From NCBI GenBank assembly GCA_031256035.1, contig JAIRRJ010000011.1, positions 1 through 45,528 on the forward strand: DNA of 45,528 nucleotides, written 5' to 3'. The stretch is from Treponema sp. (GTDB taxonomy: Bacteria; Spirochaetota; Spirochaetia; Treponematales; Breznakiellaceae). Each line of letters begins with the position of its first letter. Position 1 is the stretch's first letter. The notes below the pieces were generated by a model. That model saw only the letters and a list, made by a program, of their open reading frames with translations, did no database searches and was not told where the DNA came from. A program made the position numbers and the translations under genes. This document shows positions 1 through 10,074 of this stretch, one piece after another.

Positions 1-2393
1 GCTGGATCCCGTGGTGCTGCTAACCATTGACCATATTTAACCCAATAATTTTTGTTCCATTTGTTTATATACCGATGAATCAGACTGCCACGCAATAACG
101 GTGACCATTGATTGTCTGGCTTTTTACCCTCAATAACATAGGGTTTTTCTTTCATTATTTTTTCAGACTGTGGTGGCGTCCCTTTCCCTCTTTCAAATGG
201 TTTTACACCATTGTAAACATGACAACAATCTTTTAACTGACAACATCCTTTCACAATACGATCAAATATCGGGCGTTTTTTTGGGTTCACAGTAATGTTT
301 ATTGGTGATCCGTCTTTTGGAATATCCAAAAAGGATAATATATGAAATGGTGAAATCGTTTTGTCTCTACAAATTTCAATTTTACAATTATACGTATTTG
401 TCGGTATTGCTTTCTCAAATATTAAAACATGAGTATCCACTACAGCTTCAAATACCTTTTCCGGCAAATGAAGAATTTTTTGCCAGCGATAATTGTTAGT
501 CATGTATAGTCGTATTTTTTTGTAGGTCAATGATAATAACCATGTATTAGAGACAATGACACCAAAAACACCACTATTCTTCAACAATAAAGAGTATTTT
601 TCAAGAAATATCAAATATAAATCTTTCTGATAATCCTGATATTTATACGTTCTTTGAAAATAATCTTGAATAATATCAGGAATTAAATAAGTATACGGCG
701 GATTTCCAATTACCACATCAAAACCGGCGGTATTCATGCCGTTTGCCTTAAAAATCGCCGTAAACTCTTTCTCCCAGTCAAAACAATTCACCTTGATACG
801 GTCGTCATCGGTCAAGGCAAGGTCGCCCTGGGCGTAAAAGTCCGTTCCGATCAGGCTGTTGCCGCATTTGATATTGTTTTCAAGGGAAGGCAGGAGCGTT
901 TTGTCGGAATATTTGAAAAGCTGCCCTTCGGCTTCCTTGCCTTCGTTTTCCAGCAATTTCAAATACAAGGATAACTTGGTTACTTCCACCGCCTGACTGT
1001 CGATATCAACGCCGTAAATCGTGGTAGTAAGAATGCGTTGCTTTTCTTCTATCGTGAGTTTGCAAGTTTGAAAAGCTGCTTCATAGATTTTTCCGTTTTT
1101 GAGCGCGGACTTTACATTTTTCGGCTGTGTGTAATAATCAAGATGATAGTTCAGCAAATACTGATATGCGCCGACCAGAAACGAACCGGAACCGCAGGCA
1201 GGGTCGCAGATTTTTATTTCAGTAATTTCATTTGGCGTTTTGTTTTTGATTTTTTCGCCCACGGTGTTTTGCACGATGTAATCAACAATATACTGCGGTG
1301 TGTAAAATACGCCGCCCGCTTTTTTTACTTCTGGTTTCTCCTCAATAATGGCGGTTCGGGTGTCGCTTTTGACCGAGCGGAAACGAATCGTCTTACCGAG
1401 GAAACGCTCGTAAATGCTGCCGAGAATCTCAATGGGGAGTACAGAAAATTCGTAAGGACATTCAGGGTAATATAAATTGACAATGATATTTGACAATACT
1501 TTGTCTTCAATGCGAACCTTGTCAATCCAGTTCACGCAAGCGAACAATCCTGAATTATATTTAACGTTAGCTTTGGTAAACAGAAGTATCAACTTCTCGT
1601 ATATATCCGATGTTTTGGCAACAGTGAGCAGCAAGTTTTCATCTTCAATGCCTTTGTCTTCGGCAATGCGCAAAAACACAATACGGTCGATGATTCGCTG
1701 TACCACCGTGTTAAGGTTGTAAATTGAAAGTGCAGGATTGTTCTTGGCGATGTTTTTTGCCAGTTCCATACGCCATTCTTCGACAAGAGCCAGAAGTTCG
1801 GTATCAACTTCGGAAGTGCCTTTTTTGTTTTTGTTCGCTTCAACATATTTGTCAAAACTGCCTTTAAGAATTGCATCTTTTGAAAAGGTACTGCTGATAA
1901 AATCAAAATGCTGTTCATATCGATCAAACGTACAGTAAAAAATGCGGGCTGCGCTTGCCTTGTCGTCTTTATTTGGTTTGATACGGGTATCGTACACGGC
2001 GAATTCCGCAAAGTTTGTCAAAATTGAAAGCGGCAGTTTGGCGGTGTACGCATAACGCCGCACCTGATAGGCAGGTTCGGCTGCATCCTTGATGTTGACC
2101 GCCGGTTTTTTCGCCTCGACAAAAAACTTCCGCACTCCACCAATACGGAAACTGTAATCCGGCGCTTTTTGCGAACCATCGATCTTTACCTTGTCTTCCC
2201 GCACCACATCGCGGTAAGTTTCGGAAAATCCCTGATTATTCGCTATGTCCCAATCAAGCAGGGTGAATAATTTATCGATAAAATCGGTGCGGGTGTTGGC
2301 TTCATCGTATTGTGTACTTTTGTACTGGGCGATGTTTGCGGAGAAGAGAGAGATACTGCCACGAAGCCGATCAAGATGGGAGACTTGATGCAT
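1..2393 (-). CDS. Type IIG-like fused restriction endonuclease/adenine methylase (Eco57I-type), C-terminus beyond window
   Basis: The minus strand is open from about 2420 to the left edge, giving roughly 797 visible residues. Near residue 90 a PD-(D/E)xK-like pattern (PDYSF then VEAKKP) suggests an N-terminal nuclease. Near residue 396 is SAM-binding motif I (DPACGSGSF) and near 563 the catalytic NPPY of N6-adenine methylases. A C-terminal specificity domain begins before the edge. This order is typical of single-chain type IIG enzymes that cut and methylate DNA. The only in-frame ATG after the upstream TGA (2421-2423) is 2391-2393, three bases outside the left 23-bp inverted repeat, and no Shine-Dalgarno is visible. 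The promoter must therefore lie inside the putative invertible segment. No disruption is seen in the visible part. Target specificity cannot be read. Confidence 0.88.
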   Translation of the reverse strand, partial: MHQVSHLDRLRGSISLFSANIAQYKSTQYDEANTRTDFIDKLFTLLDWDIANNQGFSETYRDVVREDKVKIDGSQKAPDYSFRIGGVRKFFVEAKKPAVNIKDAAEPAYQVRRYAYTAKLPLSILTNFAEFAVYDTRIKPNKDDKASAARIFYCTFDRYEQHFDFISSTFSKDAILKGSFDKYVEANKNKKGTSEVDTELLALVEEWRMELAKNIAKNNPALSIYNLNTVVQRIIDRIVFLRIAEDKGIEDENLLLTVAKTSDIYEKLILLFTKANVKYNSGLFACVNWIDKVRIEDKVLSNIIVNLYYPECPYEFSVLPIEILGSIYERFLGKTIRFRSVKSDTRTAIIEEKPEVKKAGGVFYTPQYIVDYIVQNTVGEKIKNKTPNEITEIKICDPACGSGSFLVGAYQYLLNYHLDYYTQPKNVKSALKNGKIYEAAFQTCKLTIEEKQRILTTTIYGVDIDSQAVEVTKLSLYLKLLENEGKEAEGQLFKYSDKTLLPSLENNIKCGNSLIGTDFYAQGDLALTDDDRIKVNCFDWEKEFTAIFKANGMNTAGFDVVIGNPPYTYLIPDIIQDYFQRTYKYQDYQKDLYLIFLEKYSLLLKNSGVFGVIVSNTWLLSLTYKKIRLYMTNNYRWQKILHLPEKVFEAVVDTHVLIFEKAIPTNTYNCKIEICRDKTISPFHILSFLDIPKDGSPINITVNPKKRPIFDRIVKGCCQLKDCCHVYNGVKPFERGKGTPPQSEKIMKEKPYVIEGKKPDNQWSPLLRGSLIHRYINKWNKNYWVKYGQWLAAPRDP

Positions 2394-2395
2394 GA

Positions 2396-2418
2396 ATACA
2401 GGATAATTATTTATTATC
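2396..2418 (+). repeat. Left 23-bp inverted repeat of the putative invertible segment
   Basis: This 23-bp sequence is repeated without mismatch in opposite orientation at 5075-5097. Inside it is a dyad, GATAAT-5 nt-ATTATC, the layout expected of a tyrosine-recombinase core site (two binding arms around a short crossover region). Identity stops at both edges, so this is a discrete site rather than shared gene homology. It lies between the start codon of the type IIG gene and the aminotransferase-like gene. Confidence 0.85.
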
Positions 2419-2438
2419 GGTCAGACAGAGATGGTATT

Positions 2439-3617
2439 ATGCAAGAGACTAGCACGGATATTTGGGCTCTCGAAAGATATACAAATTCAGAGACATTTTT
2501 TATATCAGGTTGGGATAAAGAACCAACAATTATGAATTTATCGACTCCAATAATCGCTGAATCCGCAAGGTGTTTCAAAAACAAACAAAATTTATACTAT
2601 TACATGACTGAAAATGATGAACTCAAAAATCATTTTTTCACTGAAGTTATCAATACGTGCTATATAAAAATCACTGTGGATAATTTGTCTATTGCTCCAA
2701 ATGGAACATCAGGTTTATTTCTTAGCATATTATCTCTAAAAAGTAAGTTTAAAATCTCGAATGTTATTATCATTTCACCGACATATTTTTCTATTACGAA
2801 TGTAGTTAAAATGCTTGATATGAATCTGTTTCAATATCAAGCAAACATATTTGACAATGATAACATTGATTTCGATGAATTAAAGAAAAAAATTATTATC
2901 AATAGTATAGAACTTATAATAATTACGGATCCATTATTTGGAACAGGTGTATCAATCAACGATTCTGATTATGTAAATATTCTCAATTTAGTCAAAGAGC
3001 TCAATATTTGGTTAATAATTGATTATACCTATGGCGGCATGGAATGGGAAAAACCTGTAACAATTATTAATGAATTAATAGTCGGAACAATAATAGAACA
3101 TCCTAAAACTATTGTCGTTGAAACTATATCAAAGCGCCTTTTCCTCAATGGTATAAAATTTGCTATAGTTTTTTCAAATCCTGAAATAATAAAAATAATT
3201 GAAAATCTATCAGAATCATTTATCGGTTCTTTCTCATATGTTCAAAATGAGTTATTCAAACGAATTTACACATCATTAAATGCTGCATCTGTCATAAAGC
3301 AAATTGAAAAAAATATAGAACACATAAAACTAACCTTTGAAAGTATAAAATCCGTAATTATTGGGAAAAATGCTTTTCTGAGTAATTGTGTCAGCGGTTA
3401 TTTTGTATTAATGGGGATACCTGTTCAACGACTGAATTGTTTGTCTGATATGGAGGCTGCATTTGCAATAATTGATAAAGTCAATGTATTTACAATACCC
3501 CATAGTCGGTATCATTTTGTAGATAACGATTATTACCATTTTAGGATAAATTTATCAATGGATAGAACACAACTAATTCGAAACATGAATAAATTATCAG
3601 ATGCCTATCTTTATTGA
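2439..3617 (+). CDS. PLP-dependent aminotransferase-like protein (fold type I), cargo of the invertible segment
   Basis: A protein of 392 residues, the normal length for class I/II aminotransferases. Fold-type-I landmarks appear in order: NGTSGL near residue 88 (phosphate-binding turn), DYTY near 195 (Asp and Tyr contacting the PLP ring), TISKR with the likely Schiff-base lysine near 232, and FRINLS near the end (carboxylate-binding arginine). The active site therefore looks intact, but the substrate is unknown. The frame extends upstream to 2310 through the inverted repeat; I prefer ATG 2439, which follows a weak GAGATGG and gives the expected length. Strongly AT-rich. Its tail overlaps the convergent pentapeptide gene. 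If the segment inverts, this gene would come under the promoter at 5106-5134. Confidence 0.75.
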   Translation: MQETSTDIWALERYTNSETFFISGWDKEPTIMNLSTPIIAESARCFKNKQNLYYYMTENDELKNHFFTEVINTCYIKITVDNLSIAPNGTSGLFLSILSLKSKFKISNVIIISPTYFSITNVVKMLDMNLFQYQANIFDNDNIDFDELKKKIIINSIELIIITDPLFGTGVSINDSDYVNILNLVKELNIWLIIDYTYGGMEWEKPVTIINELIVGTIIEHPKTIVVETISKRLFLNGIKFAIVFSNPEIIKIIENLSESFIGSFSYVQNELFKRIYTSLNAASVIKQIEKNIEHIKLTFESIKSVIIGKNAFLSNCVSGYFVLMGIPVQRLNCLSDMEAAFAIIDKVNVFTIPHSRYHFVDNDYYHFRINLSMDRTQLIRNMNKLSDAYLY

Positions 3618-5036
3618 TTTAACTATATTGGATATTGCTTTATCTATTGTTGGCAAAGATAATAAATCATAGGCATCATTATTAATAATTTTAGCTATAG
3701 TTGCTGTTTTTGCAATAGATTCAAGATCATTGATTGTAGTATTATCGCTGAGTTTTGCAAGCAAAGATTTTCCAAATTTTCTTTTAAATGAAAATTCCAT
3801 GATTATTCCGGCAGTATTTTTCAAGATTAATAGTATTAACATAGCACAACATGCAGGGATCAAAAATGTTAGTTCCCAAGACCCCTTTTTTTGATCTAGT
3901 AAACAGTATAATTCTGGAATATAGGTATATCTTAGTGAGTTTTCTATGAGACTATTTGCTACAGCTACCGCCTCTTCAAAATCATCTGTATTACATTGAA
4001 ACGAAATCAATGCAAAACCATTATATGGGATTGTGCTAATAAATTCAGGACTTAATTGATATTCTCCGGCAGACATAATATGTTTTATCATTTCTATTTT
4101 ACTTAAAAGGCCAAGTGTTTCTTCAAATGTAAACTGTTGCCAATTGAACCGATCAAGGTAGTCTAATATTTTTACTAATTCATCAAAAGGGAGCATCGAA
4201 TATCTGATATAAAAACAAATAGCCGTTAAGATATTACTTAACTCAGTATGTCTAAATTGTATAATTTCAAATGAGCGTAGACGATCTATCGCTTTTATTA
4301 TGGTATCTGATATGCCATAAAGATTCTTTAATATAACAGTTGCATTAATAAACTCGAAATGCCTTGATTCAGACAATAATTTTTTGTAAAGACCCTCAAT
4401 AACATCAAAACTTACTTTTTCACCGTGATATAAAAAATCAACATCATCCAATTTTGTGTTATACAACAAATATCCAAAAACATAATAACTACCAAGACAA
4501 ACATTATTCAATTTGCATGAAATAAATGTGTGTCCTTCGGCATGCATCGTAGCTAAGTCAGTATCAAATATTTGGCACCCAATAAATTCTAGTTTTTCTG
4601 TCGAAGAACGTTCATATCTACAACCACAAAAACTACAGTTTATGAATTTACAATCATACATTGTCAACAAAAATTGTTCATCAGAAAACTGGCAATCAAT
4701 AAATGAACTCTGATGAATGGCTGTTCCATCGTATTTATTATTTTTGAAGACAATTTCCTCAAAATAGCAATTCTTAATTTCACATCCGCCGAAATCAACA
4801 GAATCAAAGCTACAATTTCTGATACTACAGGATATAAAATCAGCTCTATCAAAATTGTTTCGATAGAACTTTACATTAATAAAATTTGAACCTCTAAAAT
4901 CAGTCCGAAAAAATGAAATATGACGTTTGCTTTCAAGGAAATTCAGGTCCCTAAAAATGTGATATGTTAAATCTTCTTTTTCACGCTGATAAGAACCAGT
5001 GTCCATAAAAGTTTTTGCTTTTGAGATTTCATTCAT
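3597..5036 (-). CDS. Pentapeptide-repeat protein with C-terminal membrane segment
   Basis: A protein of 479 residues. The first ~170 residues are built of imperfect A(D/N)LxF-type pentapeptides (FRGSNF, FINVKF, NCSFDSVDF, FINCSF), which fold as a right-handed beta-helix. A helical middle part has no motif I recognise, and a hydrophobic stretch near residues 388-412 is probably one membrane span followed by a basic, cytoplasm-like tail. The frame is open up to a GTG at 5147, but that passes through the inverted repeat. ATG 5034-5036 has a good GGAAAGG site and sits about 60 nt after the start expected from the promoter at 5106-5134, placing the repeat in the 5' untranslated region. Function unknown; in the present orientation this is the gene facing that promoter. 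Confidence 0.75.
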   Translation of the reverse strand: MNEISKAKTFMDTGSYQREKEDLTYHIFRDLNFLESKRHISFFRTDFRGSNFINVKFYRNNFDRADFISCSIRNCSFDSVDFGGCEIKNCYFEEIVFKNNKYDGTAIHQSSFIDCQFSDEQFLLTMYDCKFINCSFCGCRYERSSTEKLEFIGCQIFDTDLATMHAEGHTFISCKLNNVCLGSYYVFGYLLYNTKLDDVDFLYHGEKVSFDVIEGLYKKLLSESRHFEFINATVILKNLYGISDTIIKAIDRLRSFEIIQFRHTELSNILTAICFYIRYSMLPFDELVKILDYLDRFNWQQFTFEETLGLLSKIEMIKHIMSAGEYQLSPEFISTIPYNGFALISFQCNTDDFEEAVAVANSLIENSLRYTYIPELYCLLDQKKGSWELTFLIPACCAMLILLILKNTAGIIMEFSFKRKFGKSLLAKLSDNTTINDLESIAKTATIAKIINNDAYDLLSLPTIDKAISNIVKSIKIGI

Positions 5037-5064
5037 AATAAGTAACCTTTCCAAACATTGACCA

Positions 5065-5093
5065 TTGACATCCTGATAATAAATAATTATCCT
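5065..5093 (+). promoter_or_regulatory. Candidate outward promoter at the right end of the segment
   Basis: Read on the plus strand, TTGACA (5065-5070), a 17-nt spacer and TATCCT (5088-5093) lie so that the -10 is inside the right inverted repeat and the -35 inside the segment. After inversion this pair would face the type IIG gene, with the -10 six bases before its ATG. In the present orientation the matching -35 position at the left end reads CTGTCT, a poor match. The same TATCCT is used at the likely dnaA promoter. Entirely sequence-based and speculative. Confidence 0.35.
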
Positions 5094-5097
5094 GTAT
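5075..5097 (-). repeat. Right 23-bp inverted repeat of the putative invertible segment
   Basis: Exact inverted copy of 2396-2418, with the same GATAAT/ATTATC dyad. It lies between the promoter at 5106-5134 and the start of the pentapeptide gene, so it would be part of the untranslated leader in either orientation. Confidence 0.85.
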
Positions 5098-5105
5098 CTG
5101 CCTCC

Positions 5106-5134
5106 ACTATACCCAATCATCTCTACATTGTCAA
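5106..5134 (-). promoter_or_regulatory. Strong fixed promoter firing into the invertible segment
   Basis: On the minus strand TTGACA (5134-5129), a 17-nt spacer and TATAGT (5111-5106) form a near-consensus sigma-70 promoter. The expected start is near 5099, just before the right repeat. It lies between the recombinase stop and the repeat, outside the segment, so it would stay fixed and drive whichever gene is turned towards it. Confidence 0.65.
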
Positions 5135-5143
5135 CAAAAATCC

Positions 5144-6064
5144 TCACAAATTGACAACAATCCTGTTCCGTGGGTGTTTGGCGGTTAAAATTTGGCGTTG
5201 TTTTTCCACCGTAACCTGAGTGTAAATCTGCGTTGTCAGAATAGAACTATGGCCCAACATTCGCTGTATGCAGCGTATATCCACATCTTCTTCGAGGAGC
5301 AGGGTGGCAAAAGAGTGTCTGAACATATGCGGTGTGATGTGCTGGCTTATAGCGGCTTTAGCGCACAGACGTTTTATCAGGAAACGAACGGACTGTTCGG
5401 AAATGCGGGAAAACAGGCGGTTGACAAAAAAGCAGCCCGCATCGCGTATGTGTGCCGTATTTATTTCGGCATAACGGCGCAAAATCGAAAGGACTTCCAT
5501 GTTGCCAATTTGCAAGACACGCTCCTTTGCGCCTTTTCCCATGATGAGAAGACTGCCCTTGTCCAAATCAATGTAGTCTGTGTTGAGAGAGCATAACTCC
5601 GATACCCTCAGACCGGTTGCAAACAACAATTCAAGCATAGCAGCGTTTCGCAGAGCCGCTTTCCGCGCATGAACGGATTGCGCCTGTTTCAGCTCCTGAT
5701 AAGCTGCGCGTAAAACATTCTCAATTACTGTCAACGTAATTGTTCGGGGCAGCACCAGAGGAACTTGAAATTTTGTCTTGATTTTTTTCATAGGATTTTC
5801 GGCGATTATTTCCTCGAATTCAAGATAATTCAGAAAAGCGCGAATACTGGCTATTTTGCGCCTAACGGTCCGTGGCAGATATGTCTTGTGAAGATATCCA
5901 ATATAAGCGGAAATCTCCGTTTTTTCGGGAATATTCTCCGACACAATGTGCCGCCGTAATTGTTCAAGGTCAATCGTGTATGCCTTGATTGATTTCGCGT
6001 TCAATTTTTTTTGATGTTCGCAATATGCCAGATAATTCGTTATTGTCTGCTGTAAATTAATCAT
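5144..6064 (-). CDS. XerC/XerD-type tyrosine recombinase, probable inversion enzyme
   Basis: A site-specific recombinase of 306 residues. An N-terminal SAM-like core-binding domain (residues 1-~95) is followed by a catalytic domain with every expected residue: R153 (TGLRVSEL), K177 (GKGAKER), H246 and R249 (HMFRH), H272 (LGHSS) and the nucleophile Y281 (QIYTQ). Start ATG 6062-6064 has GGAGGGG directly upstream; a TTG four codons earlier would place that site inside the gene. It lacks the extra ~16-residue patch of integron integrases, so it is Xer-like and not IntI. Length and motifs would also fit a housekeeping XerC, but the position beside two identical inverted sites argues for a dedicated invertase. 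No convincing promoter is visible upstream. Confidence 0.88.
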   Translation of the reverse strand: MINLQQTITNYLAYCEHQKKLNAKSIKAYTIDLEQLRRHIVSENIPEKTEISAYIGYLHKTYLPRTVRRKIASIRAFLNYLEFEEIIAENPMKKIKTKFQVPLVLPRTITLTVIENVLRAAYQELKQAQSVHARKAALRNAAMLELLFATGLRVSELCSLNTDYIDLDKGSLLIMGKGAKERVLQIGNMEVLSILRRYAEINTAHIRDAGCFFVNRLFSRISEQSVRFLIKRLCAKAAISQHITPHMFRHSFATLLLEEDVDIRCIQRMLGHSSILTTQIYTQVTVEKQRQILTAKHPRNRIVVNL

Positions 6065-6132
6065 TTTCCCCTCCAAATAGTAATTTTACGATTATGTTAA
6101 TTGGAGGGACACTTGTCTATCTTCATTACTGC

Positions 6133-8199
<2,067 letters not shown>

Positions 8200-8248
8200 C
8201 TAAAATCATTTTCTGTCTACTGTTTGTTATTTTTTCAGGTGTAAAACC

Positions 8249-8257
8249 TGTGGATAA
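8249..8257 (-). promoter_or_regulatory. DnaA box (perfect consensus)
   Basis: TGTGGATAA, the reverse complement of TTATCCACA, standing alone in the middle of the gyrB-dnaA gap. Confidence 0.8.
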
Positions 8258-8298
8258 TTTTCGGGAAAATCAGGACAGAAATATTAAGAAAAAGGGAG

Positions 8299-8406
8299 AT
8301 GGCGGAGAGCCTCGGACATATATGTAAGATTGATGCTAATTCCTTACAGGATAAAGAGTTAGCAAAATTCTACTATTCATACATTAAGAGAAAAACAAGC
8401 AAATAA
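8299..8406 (+). CDS. Possible 35-residue small ORF inside the origin region
   Basis: ATG at 8299 follows AAGGGAG, a fair ribosome-binding site, and the frame runs 35 codons to TAA. The product is short, polar and basic at its end (YIKRKTSK). I recognise no family. It could be a real small protein, the remnant of a longer gene, or chance. Confidence 0.25.
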   Translation: MAESLGHICKIDANSLQDKELAKFYYSYIKRKTSK

Positions 8407-8420
8407 AGCAAAAAATTTGG

Positions 8421-8469
8421 TTGAAAGATTATTCCATCAATACTATCCTTGTGGATAATGTGTTGATAA
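8421..8469 (+). promoter_or_regulatory. dnaA promoter with overlapping DnaA boxes (autoregulation)
   Basis: TTGAAA (8421-8426), a 17-nt spacer and TATCCT (8444-8449) precede dnaA. A perfect DnaA box (8450-8458) begins directly after the -10 and covers the expected start; a second near-box (TGTTGATAA, 8461-8469) follows. DnaA binding here would block transcription, the usual autoregulatory design. Confidence 0.6.
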
Positions 8470-8487
8470 TTTATTAAAAGGGCTAAA

Positions 8488-9882
8488 ATGGCTAATATGG
8501 ACTATGAGGGTTTCTGGAAAGAAACTCTCGTCCAGTTGCGAACTAACCTGGGGGAGGAGGAGTTCAGCGGCTGGTTTTCGGATTTGACATATCTGCGTGC
8601 TGGGTTTGTTGAACAAACCGGAGAAAACAGCATTGTAATCGGAGTTCCCACCAAATTTCACCGTGACAAGGTGAAATCCAGCTATCTAAAAACCATAAAT
8701 AACAAAATAAATGAACTTGCCGGCAAAGAAATTACCATCGAAATGGAAATAACCGGTAAAACACCGGGAGAATTACCGCCCAAACATGAAAAAACAGCAT
8801 CTCAGCCTTCCGCCGGAACACACAAGCAGAAAAAAGACAGGGGAAAGCACTCCCTGATGAGGGATGATTATACCTTCGAACGGTACATCATCGGTGAAAA
8901 CAACAAATTCGCGGCAAATGCCGCGAAAGCCATCAGCAAAAATCCCGGCAAGGCCTACAATCCATTCCTGATTTTTGGCGGCGTTGGACTGGGGAAAACC
9001 CATCTGATGCAGGCCATTGGCAACTTCATCTATGAAAATTCTGACAATAACGTAATATACATCACTTCTGAAACATTTCTGAACGAATATCTTGAAGGCA
9101 TTGCCCAGAACAAGATGAACTCATTCAAAAACAAGTTCAGATATACCGATGTGTTATTGATTGATGACATACAGTTCTTTTCTGACAAGCCCGGTGTACA
9201 GGAAGAATTGTTTCACACTTTTAACGCATTGCTGGACGCCAAAAAACAGCTTGTCTTTACCTGCGACCGTCCGGTCTCCGAATTAAAGAAATTTTCCGAA
9301 CGGCTCATTTCCCGCTTCGATCTTTGCCTGAAAGTTGACCTTCAGCCGCCCCGGTATGAAGAACGCTGCCTAATCTTAAAATCAACAGCTAAAAACAGGG
9401 ACGCTTCAATTCCCGATGAAATAATCGACTTTGTAAGTAAAAACATCTCTTCAAATGTGCGCGACCTAATTTCCGCCCTAAATACCCTTATTTCCTACAC
9501 AGAGCTGATGGGAGAACCTATAACCGTAGAAATTGCCCAACAGCGGCTCAGGGACACCTTTAACGCTTCGCGCCATGCCAATTTTTCCATGGACAACATA
9601 ATCCGGGTAATTGCTGAATATTACAGCCTCACTCCAAACGACCTAAAAGGCAAAAAAAGGTCTCAAAATATAGTATTTCCCCGTCAATTAGCAATGTATA
9701 TTGCCCGCGAAATGACAGATTATTCAACAACAGAGCTTGGACAGGACTTCGGAGGGCGGGATCACACCACAGTGATGCACTCAATCGAGAAAATTAAGGG
9801 GAAACTTCTGATTGACCCTTCATTGAACTCAATAATTGAAAGTTTAAAGAGAAATATAAAAGAATTCGGTACAAAATTCTGA
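8488..9882 (+). CDS. dnaA: Chromosomal replication initiator DnaA
   Basis: A protein of 464 residues that binds DnaA boxes and melts the origin. Domain I (residues 1-~80, FWKETLVQLR) recruits partners. A short polar linker follows. Domain III is the AAA+ ATPase with Walker A GVGLGKTH (~residue 168), Walker B LLIDDIQFF and the sensor-2 region. Domain IV is the helix-turn-helix box binder with the signature GGRDHTTVMHS near residue 425. ATG 8488 is preceded by AAGGG. It starts the run dnaA-dnaN-recF-DUF721, all on the plus strand. Confidence 0.98.
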   Translation: MANMDYEGFWKETLVQLRTNLGEEEFSGWFSDLTYLRAGFVEQTGENSIVIGVPTKFHRDKVKSSYLKTINNKINELAGKEITIEMEITGKTPGELPPKHEKTASQPSAGTHKQKKDRGKHSLMRDDYTFERYIIGENNKFAANAAKAISKNPGKAYNPFLIFGGVGLGKTHLMQAIGNFIYENSDNNVIYITSETFLNEYLEGIAQNKMNSFKNKFRYTDVLLIDDIQFFSDKPGVQEELFHTFNALLDAKKQLVFTCDRPVSELKKFSERLISRFDLCLKVDLQPPRYEERCLILKSTAKNRDASIPDEIIDFVSKNISSNVRDLISALNTLISYTELMGEPITVEIAQQRLRDTFNASRHANFSMDNIIRVIAEYYSLTPNDLKGKKRSQNIVFPRQLAMYIAREMTDYSTTELGQDFGGRDHTTVMHSIEKIKGKLLIDPSLNSIIESLKRNIKEFGTKF

Positions 9883-10074
9883 AAATGATGTTACTATAAT
9901 GTGTAAAAGAGGTTACTTGTTGAAACAGTGGAAATAATTGCATAATTATAAACAGTTAATAAGAACAGTAAGTATAGAACAGATATGGAAAAAGATGAGT
10001 TTTCCACATATTAGACTTTCTATTATTACTGTTATTATTATATATATACTTTTATAATAAGAGGAGTTTGAAAT
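9883..10074. other. dnaA-dnaN gap: DnaA box and AT-rich unwinding-element candidate
   Basis: A near-consensus DnaA box TTTTCCACA lies at 10000-10008. It is followed by an AT-rich run (10015-10060) whose opposite strand reads as successive TAA/TAG-like triplets, resembling DnaA-trio elements beside an unwinding site. TATAAT at 10053-10058 may be a -10 for dnaN. Assignment as the melting site is inference from composition and position. Confidence 0.5.

Larger units (their letters stand above)
2396..5097. mobile_element. Putative invertible DNA segment (2.7 kb) beside a tyrosine recombinase
   Basis: The segment is bounded by perfect 23-bp inverted repeats and holds exactly two convergent genes overlapping at their 3' ends (3597-3617): an aminotransferase-like protein and a pentapeptide-repeat membrane protein. 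It is conspicuously AT-rich compared with the flanking restriction and recombinase genes. The recombinase gene begins about 50 bp outside the right repeat. Recombination between inverted sites would flip the segment, exchanging which gene faces the outside promoter at 5106-5134 and which sequence lies upstream of the type IIG gene. Inversion is inferred from architecture; only one orientation is visible. A static cassette insertion is the alternative. Confidence 0.6.

Noticed and set aside
2310-2438. N-terminal extension of the aminotransferase frame
   Set aside because: It would translate the inverted repeat and the antisense strand of the type IIG gene; ATG 2439 gives the family length.
5037-5147. 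GTG start of the pentapeptide frame overlapping the recombinase stop
   Set aside because: It would translate through the promoter and repeat; ATG 5036 has a good ribosome-binding site after the expected transcript start.
5144-6064. Integron integrase (IntI)
   Set aside because: The additional ~16-residue patch between the second Arg and the catalytic histidines is absent; the sequence is ordinary XerC/D-like.
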